35,210 nucleotides of DNA from an uncultured Solobacterium sp. (GCA_900552125.1 URYK01000031.1:1-35210); one strand, 5' to 3'; shown: positions 8,603 through 17,275, counted from the first letter of the stretch. Numbers and translations are program-made. The notes: a model not told the origin generated them from the letters alone.

Positions 8603-9026
8603 TGTAAAAAAAGTTGGAAAAAAAGGTGATATTGTAGAAGTTAGTGATGGTTATGGAAGAAATTTCTTACTAAATAAAAAATTAGCAGTTCTAGCGACTA
8701 AGAAAAGTATGGAAATCTTAGATGAACAAAACCTTCAGCATGATCTGATGGAAAAACAAAAAGAGGCAGAAGCTGAAGAAATCAAGAAACAGCTGTCAAA
8801 AATTACTTTAGAATTCCATGTGAAAACAGGGGAAGGCGGAAGAGTTTTTGGTAGTGTTTCTACTAAACAGATTGTTGCAAAATTACATGATCAATATGGT
8901 ATTCATGTAGAGAAGAAAAAAGTAATTGATAATGATGCTATTACATCATTAGGTTATACTGATGTAAAAGTTGATTTATATAAGAATAAAGTAATTGGTA
9001 CCATTCGTGTACATGTAAATGGGTAG
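8580..9026 (+). CDS. rplI: 50S ribosomal protein L9
   Basis: L9 binds 23S rRNA and extends from the large subunit near the L1 stalk. The 148-residue protein has the N-terminal signature MKVILLSDVKKVGKKGDIV with DGYGRNFLL, a long central helix, and a C-terminal domain with GSVSTKQIV. The ATG at 8580 lies inside the end of gdpP (23-base overlap) and is served by AGAGGAGGA. The next gene, dnaB, follows after eight bases, as in other Firmicutes. Confidence 0.97.
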   Translation: MKVILLSDVKKVGKKGDIVEVSDGYGRNFLLNKKLAVLATKKSMEILDEQNLQHDLMEKQKEAEAEEIKKQLSKITLEFHVKTGEGGRVFGSVSTKQIVAKLHDQYGIHVEKKKVIDNDAITSLGYTDVKVDLYKNKVIGTIRVHVNG

Positions 9027-9034
9027 GAGGCTTT

Positions 9035-10378
9035 ATGAGTAGAGAATTACCACATAGCACGGAGGCGGAACAATCGATTCTTGGTGCTATGATGATTTAT
9101 CCTAGTGTCACCAGTGTCGTATATGATCAAGGCTTAGATGCTAGAGATTTCTATCTGGATATTCATCAGCGTATATTCTCTGCTATGATGGACATTACAG
9201 ATAGTGGAAAGCCAGTAGATGTGACTACCTTGATTGCAAGATTACAGGATACCGATCAATTAAATCTTGTTGGTGGAGCTGATTACATTATCAAGCTGAG
9301 TGATACAGCAATCTCTAGCGCAAACAGTGTGTACTATATTGATATGATCAAAAGCCGTGCACATCTGCGTCGCTTAATTGAAACAGCTGAACAGATTGCG
9401 GAAGAAGGTTTTGATACTGCTAATGATCTTGATGACATCATGGATAAGGCAGAACGTGATATCCTAAATGTCACAAGAAGCAGAAGAGCAACTGATTTTA
9501 AAAGCAGTCGTGAAGTTGTTTCCAATGTTATGCAAGAACTGATTCGCCTTCGTTCCAGCGATAATCGAGTAACCGGAATAAAGACGGGATATACAGATTT
9601 AGACCGTATGACGAACGGATTTCAGCGAGGAGATCTTATTATTTTAGCGGCCCGCCCGGCGATGGGAAAAACAGCTTTTGCGTTAAATCTTGCGCTAAAT
9701 GCTTCCTATTATAATCCAGGAGCTATTGCGATTTTCTCACTGGAAATGCCTGCAGAAGCATTGATGAAACGTATTTTAAGTGCGAAATCTGCAGTAGAAT
9801 CAAGTAAATTAAGAAGTGGTGCTATTTTAGATGAAGAGTTTAGTAAATTAAATGAAGCTGCTAATGAATTAATGGCCAGCAAGCTGTTTGTAGATGATAG
9901 CTCCAATGTAAAGATATCAGAAATATTTTCAAAATGCCGAAAACTAAAGAGTGAACATGGCCTTGATTTAGTTGTGATCGACTACCTTCAGCTGATTAGC
10001 GGAAGTGGAAAAAGCGGTGAGAACCGTCAACAGGAGATTTCAGAAATCTCTCGTTCATTAAAGGGACTTGCCAGAGAAATGGAATGCCCAGTAATTGCGT
10101 TATCTCAGCTGTCTCGTTCGGTAGAAACAAGACCGGATAAGCATCCAATGTTGTCAGATTTACGTGAATCTGGGGCAATTGAACAGGACGCCGATATCGT
10201 TATGTTCTTATATCGAGATGCTTATTATGCAAAAGATGATGATGCAGAACAAAAAGATCCAACAGATAAAACAGAGGTTAATATTGCAAAGCATCGTAAT
10301 GGTGCCACAGGTAATGTGGAATTGGCTTTCCAAAAATCAATTTCAGCATTCTTTAATATAGCACACGAAGGTTATTAG
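9035..10378 (+). CDS. dnaB: Replicative DNA helicase
   Basis: The hexameric 5'-3' fork helicase (called DnaC in Bacillus). The 447-residue protein has an N-terminal domain opening with LPHSTEAEQSILGAMM and a RecA-like C-terminal motor. Walker A is ARPAMGKTAF (G211-K212-T213), followed by FSLEMP, the Walker B region LDLVVIDYLQL, and SRSVETRPDKHPMLSDLRESG, with the arginine-finger segment IAKHRNG near the end. AGGAGG lies just before the start. There is no intein in the Walker region. Confidence 0.97.
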   Translation: MSRELPHSTEAEQSILGAMMIYPSVTSVVYDQGLDARDFYLDIHQRIFSAMMDITDSGKPVDVTTLIARLQDTDQLNLVGGADYIIKLSDTAISSANSVYYIDMIKSRAHLRRLIETAEQIAEEGFDTANDLDDIMDKAERDILNVTRSRRATDFKSSREVVSNVMQELIRLRSSDNRVTGIKTGYTDLDRMTNGFQRGDLIILAARPAMGKTAFALNLALNASYYNPGAIAIFSLEMPAEALMKRILSAKSAVESSKLRSGAILDEEFSKLNEAANELMASKLFVDDSSNVKISEIFSKCRKLKSEHGLDLVVIDYLQLISGSGKSGENRQQEISEISRSLKGLAREMECPVIALSQLSRSVETRPDKHPMLSDLRESGAIEQDADIVMFLYRDAYYAKDDDAEQKDPTDKTEVNIAKHRNGATGNVELAFQKSISAFFNIAHEGY

Positions 10379-10392
10379 AAAGGTAGTGGGTT

Positions 10393-11133
10393 ATGAAATT
10401 TGCATTACTTGCGAGTGGTTCAAAAGGAAATTGTTGTTTAATTAAACATAAAGATACAAATCTTGTGATTGATTGTGGGACAACTCGTAAATATTTAAAT
10501 AACTGCTTCCAGCAGATTCAATATGATCCCATGATCAGCAATGCACTCTTAATTACCCATACGCATACGGATCATGTATCACAGGTGAAATTATTTGATC
10601 CAATTCCAACGTTTTCGACACAGGACATTAATACGAATCATTTACATTCCATTCGACCTTTTGATACCTTTGAGATACAGGATTTTCGCATTACAACATT
10701 GCCTATGAGTCATGATTGTGAAGGTACGGTAGGTTATGTAATTGAAACCGAAAATGAAAAAATGGTATATGTGACAGATACTGGGTATATTAAAGAAGAA
10801 GTAAAAGAATATATACGCAATGCGGATTATTATATCTTTGAAAGCAATCATGATATTGAGATGCTGATGCAGACATCACGTCCAATTTATCTTAAACAGC
10901 GGATTATCGGTGATAATGGTCATTTATGTAATGAAGATAGTGCCAATATCCTTACTGATGTAATGGGACAAAATACTAAAGAAATTATTTTGGCTCATAT
11001 ATCACAAGAAGGAAATACTCGTGAAATGGCGTTAGATACATTAAAACAGACCTTACATAAAAAACAAAAAGATAGAGAAGGACTAAAACTTCATTCAGCA
11101 GAACAATTTGGAATCTATATCGGAGGCAAATGA
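10393..11133 (+). CDS. walJ: WalJ/YycJ-type metallo-beta-lactamase-fold hydrolase
   Basis: A 246-residue MBL-fold protein of the YycJ/WalJ group, whose members act in DNA repair and chromosome maintenance and normally sit in the walRKHIJ cluster. Metal-binding motif HTHTDHV follows the N-terminal LLASGSKGNCCLI and the aspartate of VIDCG; later metal ligands are in LPMSHD, VTDTGY and LAHIS. Here walR, walK, walH and walI are not upstream; dnaB is, so the gene has been joined to the replication operon. The ribosome site (AAAGGTAG) is modest. htrA starts two bases after the stop codon. Confidence 0.88.
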   Translation: MKFALLASGSKGNCCLIKHKDTNLVIDCGTTRKYLNNCFQQIQYDPMISNALLITHTHTDHVSQVKLFDPIPTFSTQDINTNHLHSIRPFDTFEIQDFRITTLPMSHDCEGTVGYVIETENEKMVYVTDTGYIKEEVKEYIRNADYYIFESNHDIEMLMQTSRPIYLKQRIIGDNGHLCNEDSANILTDVMGQNTKEIILAHISQEGNTREMALDTLKQTLHKKQKDREGLKLHSAEQFGIYIGGK

Positions 11134-11134
11134 T

Positions 11135-12220
11135 ATGAAACGATGGATAGCGTTCTTATTTACAGCTCTTATTGGCTGGAATATTATCCTAACAATTCTT
11201 TTCGTACAGGATAGACAGGATTCATCAAAAGGGACTTCATCCAGCAGTGAAATTCCTGTACAGCAGGCTAGTGTAAATATCACAAGCGATGTTACAGAAT
11301 TAGTAAGTAAAAGTGAAAATAAAGTCGTAACTGTGACCTCTTTATCCAATGGACAGGAAATTGGCACAGGGAGCGGTGCTATCTATAAAAAAGATGGAAA
11401 TACAGTTTTTATTATTACGAATAATCATGTCGTTGCGGATGGTTCGGAAGCTACTGTTACCTTTGCGAATGGCAAAGAACAGGAAGTAGAAATTGTTGGG
11501 AAAGATGAATTAAGTGATTTAGCTTTATTGAAAACAGAAGTCGATTTTGATGCCGAAGTATTTACAATGGGAGATTCTTCATTAGTGAAAAAAGGAGAAT
11601 ATGTCATTGCGATGGGTAGCCCTTTAGGAATCGAATACCAAGGAAGTGTTTCTGGAGGCTTGATTTCAGGTGTAGATCGTCGTATGGAAGTAGATACGGA
11701 TGATAATGGTGTTAGTGATTGGGATGTGAATGTTTTGCAGACGGATGCGGCCATTAATCCTGGTAATAGCGGTGGACCTTTGATCAATATGGCTGGAGAG
11801 TTAATTGGAATTAACTCCATGAAGATTTCAGATACATCTGTAGAAGGGTTTGGTTTTGCTTTGCCAATCAATGAAGTTCTTCCAATTATAAATGAGTTAG
11901 AGAAGAACGGAAAAGTAGAACGTCCGATTTTAGGTATATCTGTTTTACCTATTGAACAATTGACGGAGTGGGATAGACTCTATCTAGATATTGATGATGA
12001 TGTCAAAAACGGATTGTTTGTTGTGAAAGTACAGACAGGTACTCCAGCTTCTTCTGCTGGAATTCGCCCAGGAGATGTTTTAGTGAAGTTTGATAATACA
12101 GAGATTACAAACTTTAAACAATATCGTCAGCTTCTATACAATAAAAAAGTTGGAGATAAAGTTGAAATCATTGTGGAACGCAAAGGAAAAGAAATAACAA
12201 AAACCGTTGAATTAGAATAA
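11135..12220 (+). CDS. htrA: Membrane-anchored HtrA/DegP-type serine protease
   Basis: A surface quality-control protease of 361 residues. An N-terminal signal-anchor helix (about 4-24) and a Ser-rich linker precede a trypsin-like domain with His98 (TNNHVVADG), Asp128 (SDLALL) and Ser212 (NPGNSGGPL). One PDZ domain follows (about 260-355; IRPGDVLVKFDNTEI). The ATG at 11135 is preceded by CGGAGG; a longer in-frame start at 11108 would sit inside walJ. The walJ-htrA pairing is conserved in Firmicutes. A strong terminator follows. Confidence 0.94.
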   Translation: MKRWIAFLFTALIGWNIILTILFVQDRQDSSKGTSSSSEIPVQQASVNITSDVTELVSKSENKVVTVTSLSNGQEIGTGSGAIYKKDGNTVFIITNNHVVADGSEATVTFANGKEQEVEIVGKDELSDLALLKTEVDFDAEVFTMGDSSLVKKGEYVIAMGSPLGIEYQGSVSGGLISGVDRRMEVDTDDNGVSDWDVNVLQTDAAINPGNSGGPLINMAGELIGINSMKISDTSVEGFGFALPINEVLPIINELEKNGKVERPILGISVLPIEQLTEWDRLYLDIDDDVKNGLFVVKVQTGTPASSAGIRPGDVLVKFDNTEITNFKQYRQLLYNKKVGDKVEIIVERKGKEITKTVELE

Positions 12221-12229
12221 ACAGTAACG

Positions 12230-12254
12230 AAACGCCTAATTTGGGCGTTTTTGT
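12230..12254 (+). terminator. Terminator after htrA
   Basis: AAACGCC, a six-base loop, GGGCGTTT and more Ts. It ends the long yybS-to-htrA operon. Confidence 0.85.
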
Positions 12255-12317
12255 TTATAGAAAGAATTTTTTGAACTTTATTTCTTTTTAATAAGATAAA
12301 AAAGATAGAAACAATGA

Positions 12318-12347
12318 TTGACAACAATAGTTAGTCTATGCTAACAT
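12318..12347 (+). promoter_or_regulatory. Promoter of the nrdI-like/DUF3793 operon
   Basis: A perfect TTGACA (12318-12323), an 18-base spacer and TAACAT (12342-12347), preceded by TGC, which makes an extended -10. The first of two inverted repeats overlaps the -10 box. Confidence 0.65.
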
Positions 12348-12378
12348 TTAGATACAATAAAAGTTAGATAAAACTAAC
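12330..12378 (+). promoter_or_regulatory. Two identical operator-like inverted repeats
   Basis: GTTAG-N6-CTAAC occurs at 12330-12345 and again at 12363-12378. The start-to-start distance is 33 bases, about three helical turns. One copy covers the -10 box and the other lies in the 5' leader just before the ribosome site. The half-sites resemble the TTAG/CTAA half-sites of DtxR-family metal repressors. The regulator itself is not in the window. Confidence 0.6.
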
Positions 12379-12394
12379 TAGAGGAGGAATTTAT

Positions 12395-12748
12395 ATGAAA
12401 ATAGCTTATGCATCTAGAACTGGAAATGTAGAATCTATTGTACAGGCATTAGGTATTGATGCTTTACATATAGAAACTGGAAATGAAACTCTTAATGAGG
12501 ATTATGTATTATTTACATATACAGATGGTTATGGTGATGTGCCTATGGAAGTAGAAACCTTTCTTATTGCAAATTCAATGAATTTAAAAGGCGTTGTTGT
12601 ATCTGGTGATCAGGGTTATGGAGAAGCATATTGTCAAGCTGGGGATAAGATAGCAGAAACATATGATGTAGAGTGTTTATATAAAGTCGAAAATAGTGGA
12701 ACAGATGAAGATATTGCAGCGATAAAAGATATATTATCTAAAATGTAA
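12395..12748 (+). CDS. nrdI: NrdI-like flavodoxin
   Basis: NrdI is the flavodoxin that delivers oxidant to the class Ib (NrdF) di-manganese ribonucleotide reductase. The 117-residue protein has the FMN phosphate loop ASRTGNVES at the N-terminus, then FTYTDGYGDVPMEVETFL, VVVSGDQGYGEAYCQAGDKI and a C-terminal GTDEDI, closely following the NrdI pattern. Strict NrdI usually has SGN and a PLLYKFE-like segment; here they are SGD and CLYKVEN, so it may be an NrdI paralogue acting as a general flavodoxin. No nrdE or nrdF lies nearby. GAGGAGG sits seven bases before the start. It is cotranscribed with the DUF3793 gene one base downstream. Confidence 0.78.
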   Translation: MKIAYASRTGNVESIVQALGIDALHIETGNETLNEDYVLFTYTDGYGDVPMEVETFLIANSMNLKGVVVSGDQGYGEAYCQAGDKIAETYDVECLYKVENSGTDEDIAAIKDILSKM

Positions 12749-12749
12749 T

Positions 12750-13310
12750 ATGCCAAGAGAAGAAGCAGAATTTGAAGAATTATTGGCAATGTATTGTGCA
12801 CCGGTTTTAAAGAATATAAAAATTGCGAATATGTTTCATATATCAAATAAACAGTTTGATGATGTGAAAGATTTAGTTCAACGATATCAGAATAAATTAA
12901 AACAGTGCGGTGTACAATTTTATCTGTTTCAGGAAGGATGTAAGAGACTTACTATCTATGTATATCGAAAACATGCCTTATTACATCGACTTCACCATTC
13001 AAAAGTACACTCGTTTCTATCCGACTTTGGTTACCCTGATCAAGAGGATTTATCCGCAATCTTTAAACATCTAAACCATAGATTGTGTGAGTCTTGCAGT
13101 TATCCTCATGAAATAGGTGTGTTTCTAGGATATCCTTTGGAAGATGTAGAAGGATTTATGAAAAAGGAATCATGTAAATTAGTCGGGTACTGGAAAGTAT
13201 ATGGAAATCCAGAACGAGCTAAACGTTTATTTAAGATGTATGATGTATATCGAGATGAATTATTAGATGGCGTTTATGAGGGAAAACGTATTGAACGTTT
13301 ATTGTGTTAA
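12750..13310 (+). CDS. DUF3793 family protein
   Basis: A 186-residue soluble protein of the DUF3793 family, recognisable by the segment HEIGVFLGYPLEDVEGFM followed by YWKVYGNPERAKRLFKMY. The biochemical role is not known. In gut Firmicutes such genes often neighbour flavodoxin or iron-transport genes, and that is the arrangement here. The ATG is one base after the flavodoxin stop codon with no evident ribosome site of its own, so translation is probably coupled. The conserved cysteines (for example in RLCESCSYPHE) might bind metal, but that is speculation. Confidence 0.82.
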   Translation: MPREEAEFEELLAMYCAPVLKNIKIANMFHISNKQFDDVKDLVQRYQNKLKQCGVQFYLFQEGCKRLTIYVYRKHALLHRLHHSKVHSFLSDFGYPDQEDLSAIFKHLNHRLCESCSYPHEIGVFLGYPLEDVEGFMKKESCKLVGYWKVYGNPERAKRLFKMYDVYRDELLDGVYEGKRIERLLC

Positions 13311-13327
13311 AGGACTTCGGTCCTTTT
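13309..13327 (+). terminator. UUCG-loop terminator
   Basis: AAAGGAC-TTCG-GTCCTTT followed by Ts: a short stem closed by a stable UUCG tetraloop, starting at the DUF3793 stop codon. Confidence 0.85.
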
Positions 13328-13330
13328 TTC

Positions 13331-13359
13331 TTGACATAACAAAGACTATCGCCTATGAT
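13331..13359 (+). promoter_or_regulatory. Promoter of rlmH
   Basis: A perfect TTGACA (13331-13336), a 17-base spacer and TATGAT (13354-13359). It starts four bases after the previous terminator and about 30 bases before the rlmH start. Confidence 0.8.
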
Positions 13360-13389
13360 GTAACCACGAATATAGAATTGAGGGAGTTT

Positions 13390-13866
13390 ATGATTAAAGT
13401 TGTAGCAGTTGGAAAAATTAAAGAAAAAGCAATGCGTAGTCTAATTGATGAATATGTTAAACGGTTAAAGCCATTTACTAAATTAGAGATTATTGAAGTC
13501 GCAGATGAAATAGCTCCACAGAATAATAGTGAAGCACAGAATCAGCTAGTTAAAGAAAAAGAAGGAGAACGTATTCTTTCTAAAATCAAAGATCAGGAGT
13601 ACGTTATTTTATTAGATTTATGGGGAGACATGTTAGATAGTGAGCAATTTTCTAAGAAGCTTGAACAGTTACAGACATATCAGACTAGCAATATTACTTT
13701 TGTGATTGCTGGTTCTTTAGGGCCAGGTAAAAATGTTTATGAACGATGCAATTATCGCTGGAAGTTAAGTGATTTAACATTTACGCATCAAATGACAAGG
13801 ATTCTTGTATTAGAACAGATTTATCGTGCCTATATGATTCAAAATAATAATCCATATCATAAATGA
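13390..13866 (+). CDS. rlmH: 23S rRNA (pseudouridine1915-N3)-methyltransferase
   Basis: RlmH is a SPOUT methyltransferase that modifies pseudouridine 1915 in helix 69 of 23S rRNA. The 158-residue protein begins MIKVVAVGKIKEKAM and has the SAM-knot motif FVIAGSLGPG and the conserved tail HQMTRILVLEQIYRAY ending in NNNPYHK. The start at 13390 has AGGGAG close upstream; longer in-frame starts would run through the previous terminator. The gene is the counterpart of staphylococcal orfX, and its last bases match the core of the SCC attachment site (see findings). Confidence 0.95.
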   Translation: MIKVVAVGKIKEKAMRSLIDEYVKRLKPFTKLEIIEVADEIAPQNNSEAQNQLVKEKEGERILSKIKDQEYVILLDLWGDMLDSEQFSKKLEQLQTYQTSNITFVIAGSLGPGKNVYERCNYRWKLSDLTFTHQMTRILVLEQIYRAYMIQNNNPYHK

Positions 13867-13925
13867 AATTATGTATTACTTTAAGTTTCCTTTTCCTTTA
13901 TACTCATTTATTGTAAAATAATATT

Positions 13926-13931
13926 TATAAT
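13926..13931 (+). promoter_or_regulatory. Probable -10 box of cas9
   Basis: A perfect TATAAT 28 bases before the cas9 start, in very AT-rich DNA. No good -35 box is seen at the right distance, so the promoter is only tentatively placed. Confidence 0.4.
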
Positions 13932-13958
13932 AATAGTAAAAAGAGAGGAGAGGTTGAA

Positions 13959-16900
13959 ATGGGAAGACTCGTTTTAGGGTTGGATATTGGAATAACTTCT
14001 GTTGGTTATGGAGTTATTGATATTGATGGAAATTCCTTTGTTGATTATGGAGTACGTTTGTTTAAAGAAGGAACTGCTAGTAATAATGTAGATAGAAGGT
14101 CTAAACGTGGTGGTAGGCGTTTACGCAGAAGGCGCCAAACAAGACTAGAAGATATGAAAAAATATCTAAAAGAAGTAAACATAATGATGGAGAATTATGT
14201 ACCACTTAATAATCCATATGAGATTCGCCAAAAAGGGTTAACACAAAAACTTACAAGTCAAGAATTAACATGTGCAATATTACATTTAACAAAACATAGA
14301 GGAACTACGTTAGATACAGTGGAAAATGATGATGAAGGAACAAAATCAATTTTAGGCAGAAATAGTAAAGCTTTGGCAATGGGGAAATACATATGCCAGA
14401 TACAACTAGAGAAATTAGAAAATCAAGGGAAAATTCGTGGAATAGAAAATAATTTTAAAACTGAAGATTATGTAAATGAAGCGAGAGAAATATTACGCCA
14501 TCAGGATATTTCAGAAGAAATACGTGAAAATATTATTCAAATAATTTCGAGAAGAAGAATGTATTACGAAGGTCCTGGAAGTGAAAAATCTCCAACTATT
14601 TATGGTAGATGGGAGTACTTTGGAGCGGAACCCATTGATTTAATTGAAAAGATGAGAGGAAAGTGTAGTGTTTTCCCAGAAGAACTAAGAGCTCCTAAAT
14701 ATTCTTATACAGCAGAACTATTTAATTTTCTCAATGATATAAACAATTTGACGATTGAAGGAGAGAAGCTATCTACAGAAGATAAACAAAAAGTCATAGA
14801 ATATGTTCACGAGAAAGGCGGTATAACCCCTGTACAACTTAGTAAGCAATTGAATGTGAAACTGGAAGATATACAGGGCTTTCGTATAGATAAAAATGAA
14901 AAACCTTTATTAACCGAATTTAAAGGTTATAAGATGTTTAAGAAAATATTTGATAAATACGAATTTTATGAATATAAAAACAATAAAGAAGTTATTGATG
15001 AAATTTCTGAAATTATTACATGTAAAAAAGGTATTGAAGAAAGAAAAAATGCTATAAAGAGTAAATATCAAAATCTTCCAATGGAATTGATTGATGAACT
15101 CGCAAATATGAAAGGTATCACACAATATCATTCTTTGTCATTTAAAGCGATGCGCTTAATTAATGAAGAAATGTTGGTATCTTCTATGAATCAGATGCAG
15201 GTTTTACATGAATTAAAACTATTTGATAAAAATAGAATTTCCTTAAAAGGACAAAAATATATTTATGCAGATGATGAAGCGATTTTATCACCTGTTGCGA
15301 AAAGAGCACAAAGAGAAACATTTAAAGTTATAAACGAGCTACGTGAACGTTATGGAGAATTTGATTCCATAGTTATTGAAACTACTAGAGATAAAAACTC
15401 ACAAGAAAGAGCGCAGAATATTCGTAAAATCCAAAAATCATATGATGATGCAAATCGGCAAGTAGAGGAAATATTAAAAAAAGAAGGATATGATCCAACG
15501 TTAATTAATGGAAAAACCAAGCAAAAAGTAAGACTGTATGTAATGCAGGAATGTAAAACAGCTTATGAATTAAAACCTATTGATCTAAATCTACTAATTA
15601 ATGATGCTACAGCATATGAAATAGATCATATTATTCCAATCTCTATTTCGTTAGATGATTCTCTAAACAATAAGGTACTTGTAACTCGTGAAGAAAATCA
15701 AAAGAAAGGAAATCAGACTCCGATTTATGCATTATTAAATAATAAATTTAGTAATGTGGATAGTCAAACATATCGAACATTTGTGAAAAACAATAAGAAT
15801 TATTCACGTAAAAAGAAAGAGAACTTATTGTATGAAAAAGACATTACAAAATTTACCAATATACAAGATTTTATTGCAAGAAATTTAGTAGATACTAGCT
15901 ATGCAAGTAGAGTTGTTTTAAATACCTTAACACAATACTTCAAGGATAATGAAATTCAGACAAAAGTACATACAATACGAGGTAGCATAACACATTTGTT
16001 CCGAAAACGAATTCACATGGATAAAGTACGTGAACAAGATTATTTACATCACGCAATTGATGCATTGCTAGTAGCCTCAATAAAAAAATTGTCATTATTA
16101 CAGACATATTTAGTAAAATATGACTTTAATGAACTATACGATGAAAAAACAGGAGAAGTATTTCCTGTTAAAGAGGATAATGAAGTTTTGAATCCTATTT
16201 ATATTCAGTTTATTCAAAATCTAAAATTATTGCATGAACAATCTTTCCAGTATTATAATGGACTAATAAAACGAAATGAAATGCAGTTTGCTCCAATAAA
16301 AATTTCTCATAAAATTGATACAAAACCAAATCGCCAGGTTGCAGATGAAACAATTTACAGCACAAGATGCATAGATAATGAAGAAAAAGTAATAAAGAAA
16401 TATAAAGATATTTATGCGCCAAATTTCGATAAATTAACAAATTCTATTATCAATAATGATAATTTGGAGAAATGGTTAATGTATCAAAATGATCCACAGA
16501 CTTTTAAAATCATTCAAGATATTATTTTGAACCATTTCCGTACCTATAAAGACGATAAAAATGTATATACATATAAAAAAGGTAAAAATCAATATGAATT
16601 AAAGGGAAATAATAATCCGTTAGCATTATACTTTGAGGAACATGGAAAAATTAGAAAATACTCTAAAAAGAATAATGGACCAGAAATCACTTCTATGAAG
16701 TATGCAGATGGAAAGTTAAATAGCTGTATAGATATTACAAAAAATTATGATACTAAAAACAAGAAAGTAGTACTTTTACAAATAAGTCCATATCGTACAG
16801 ATATTTATCAATCACCAAAAGGTAAATATAAAATAGTAACTATTCGTTATAATAATGTTTTCTATAAAAAATCAATCAAAAAGTATGTGATTGATGCGAA

Positions 16901-17261
16901 TTGGTATCAATCACAAAAGCAAGAAAAAGGAATTGAGGATTCTTGGCAATTTATTTGTTCGTTGCATCATGATGAATTAATCGGTATTAAAAGAAAAGAT
17001 GGCAGCCCATATGTGTATGATTTATCTACAGAGGGAGATGGAGCAAAAAGATTGTTTAAGGGTGAATACGAAATTTTGAAATTTACAGCAACAAATAATG
17101 ATAAAAGTAATGTGATAGAAGTAAAACCAATTTATACTTATTCTAAAGAGCGATTAAAAGTTAGCGTTAGTTCTCTTCAGAAGGTTGCGAAATTTTCTAC
17201 GGATATATTAGGAAATGTTTATGAAAATCAAAATAACGTATTGAAATTAGAGTTTGATTAG
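13959..17261 (+). CDS. cas9: CRISPR-associated endonuclease Cas9 (compact type II-A)
   Basis: RNA-guided DNA endonuclease of 1100 residues, in the size class of the Staphylococcus aureus and S. thermophilus CRISPR1 enzymes rather than the ~1370-residue S. pyogenes form. RuvC-I is LVLGLDIGITSVGYG with Asp9. The arginine-rich bridge helix spans about 46-59, and a helical recognition lobe follows. RuvC-II is SIVIETTRD with Glu474. HNH is YEIDHIIPISISLDDS with Asp556, His557 and Asn580. RuvC-III is DYLHHAIDALLVAS with His698 and Asp701. The C-terminal third should hold the wedge and PAM-reading domains. All catalytic residues are present, so both nickase sites look active. GAGAGGAGAGG precedes the start. 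First gene of cas9-tracrRNA-cas1-cas2-csn2. Confidence 0.97.
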   Translation: MGRLVLGLDIGITSVGYGVIDIDGNSFVDYGVRLFKEGTASNNVDRRSKRGGRRLRRRRQTRLEDMKKYLKEVNIMMENYVPLNNPYEIRQKGLTQKLTSQELTCAILHLTKHRGTTLDTVENDDEGTKSILGRNSKALAMGKYICQIQLEKLENQGKIRGIENNFKTEDYVNEAREILRHQDISEEIRENIIQIISRRRMYYEGPGSEKSPTIYGRWEYFGAEPIDLIEKMRGKCSVFPEELRAPKYSYTAELFNFLNDINNLTIEGEKLSTEDKQKVIEYVHEKGGITPVQLSKQLNVKLEDIQGFRIDKNEKPLLTEFKGYKMFKKIFDKYEFYEYKNNKEVIDEISEIITCKKGIEERKNAIKSKYQNLPMELIDELANMKGITQYHSLSFKAMRLINEEMLVSSMNQMQVLHELKLFDKNRISLKGQKYIYADDEAILSPVAKRAQRETFKVINELRERYGEFDSIVIETTRDKNSQERAQNIRKIQKSYDDANRQVEEILKKEGYDPTLINGKTKQKVRLYVMQECKTAYELKPIDLNLLINDATAYEIDHIIPISISLDDSLNNKVLVTREENQKKGNQTPIYALLNNKFSNVDSQTYRTFVKNNKNYSRKKKENLLYEKDITKFTNIQDFIARNLVDTSYASRVVLNTLTQYFKDNEIQTKVHTIRGSITHLFRKRIHMDKVREQDYLHHAIDALLVASIKKLSLLQTYLVKYDFNELYDEKTGEVFPVKEDNEVLNPIYIQFIQNLKLLHEQSFQYYNGLIKRNEMQFAPIKISHKIDTKPNRQVADETIYSTRCIDNEEKVIKKYKDIYAPNFDKLTNSIINNDNLEKWLMYQNDPQTFKIIQDIILNHFRTYKDDKNVYTYKKGKNQYELKGNNNPLALYFEEHGKIRKYSKKNNGPEITSMKYADGKLNSCIDITKNYDTKNKKVVLLQISPYRTDIYQSPKGKYKIVTIRYNNVFYKKSIKKYVIDANWYQSQKQEKGIEDSWQFICSLHHDELIGIKRKDGSPYVYDLSTEGDGAKRLFKGEYEILKFTATNNDKSNVIEVKPIYTYSKERLKVSVSSLQKVAKFSTDILGNVYENQNNVLKLEFD

Positions 17262-17269
17262 CATATAAT
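17241..17269 (+). promoter_or_regulatory. Promoter of the tracrRNA
   Basis: TTGAAA (17241-17246), a 17-base spacer and a perfect TATAAT (17264-17269). The -35 box lies inside the last codons of cas9. Predicted RNA start is near 17276. Confidence 0.75.
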
Positions 17270-17275
17270 AATGAC

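Noticed and set aside
11425..11871. Minus-strand open frame of 148 codons inside htrA
   Set aside because: It is antisense to the conserved protease domain; the codon pattern belongs to htrA.
12363..12378. Second GTTAG/CTAAC repeat as a terminator or attenuator hairpin
   Set aside because: No T run follows, the stem is only five pairs, and an identical copy sits over the promoter, so a protein-binding site is more likely.
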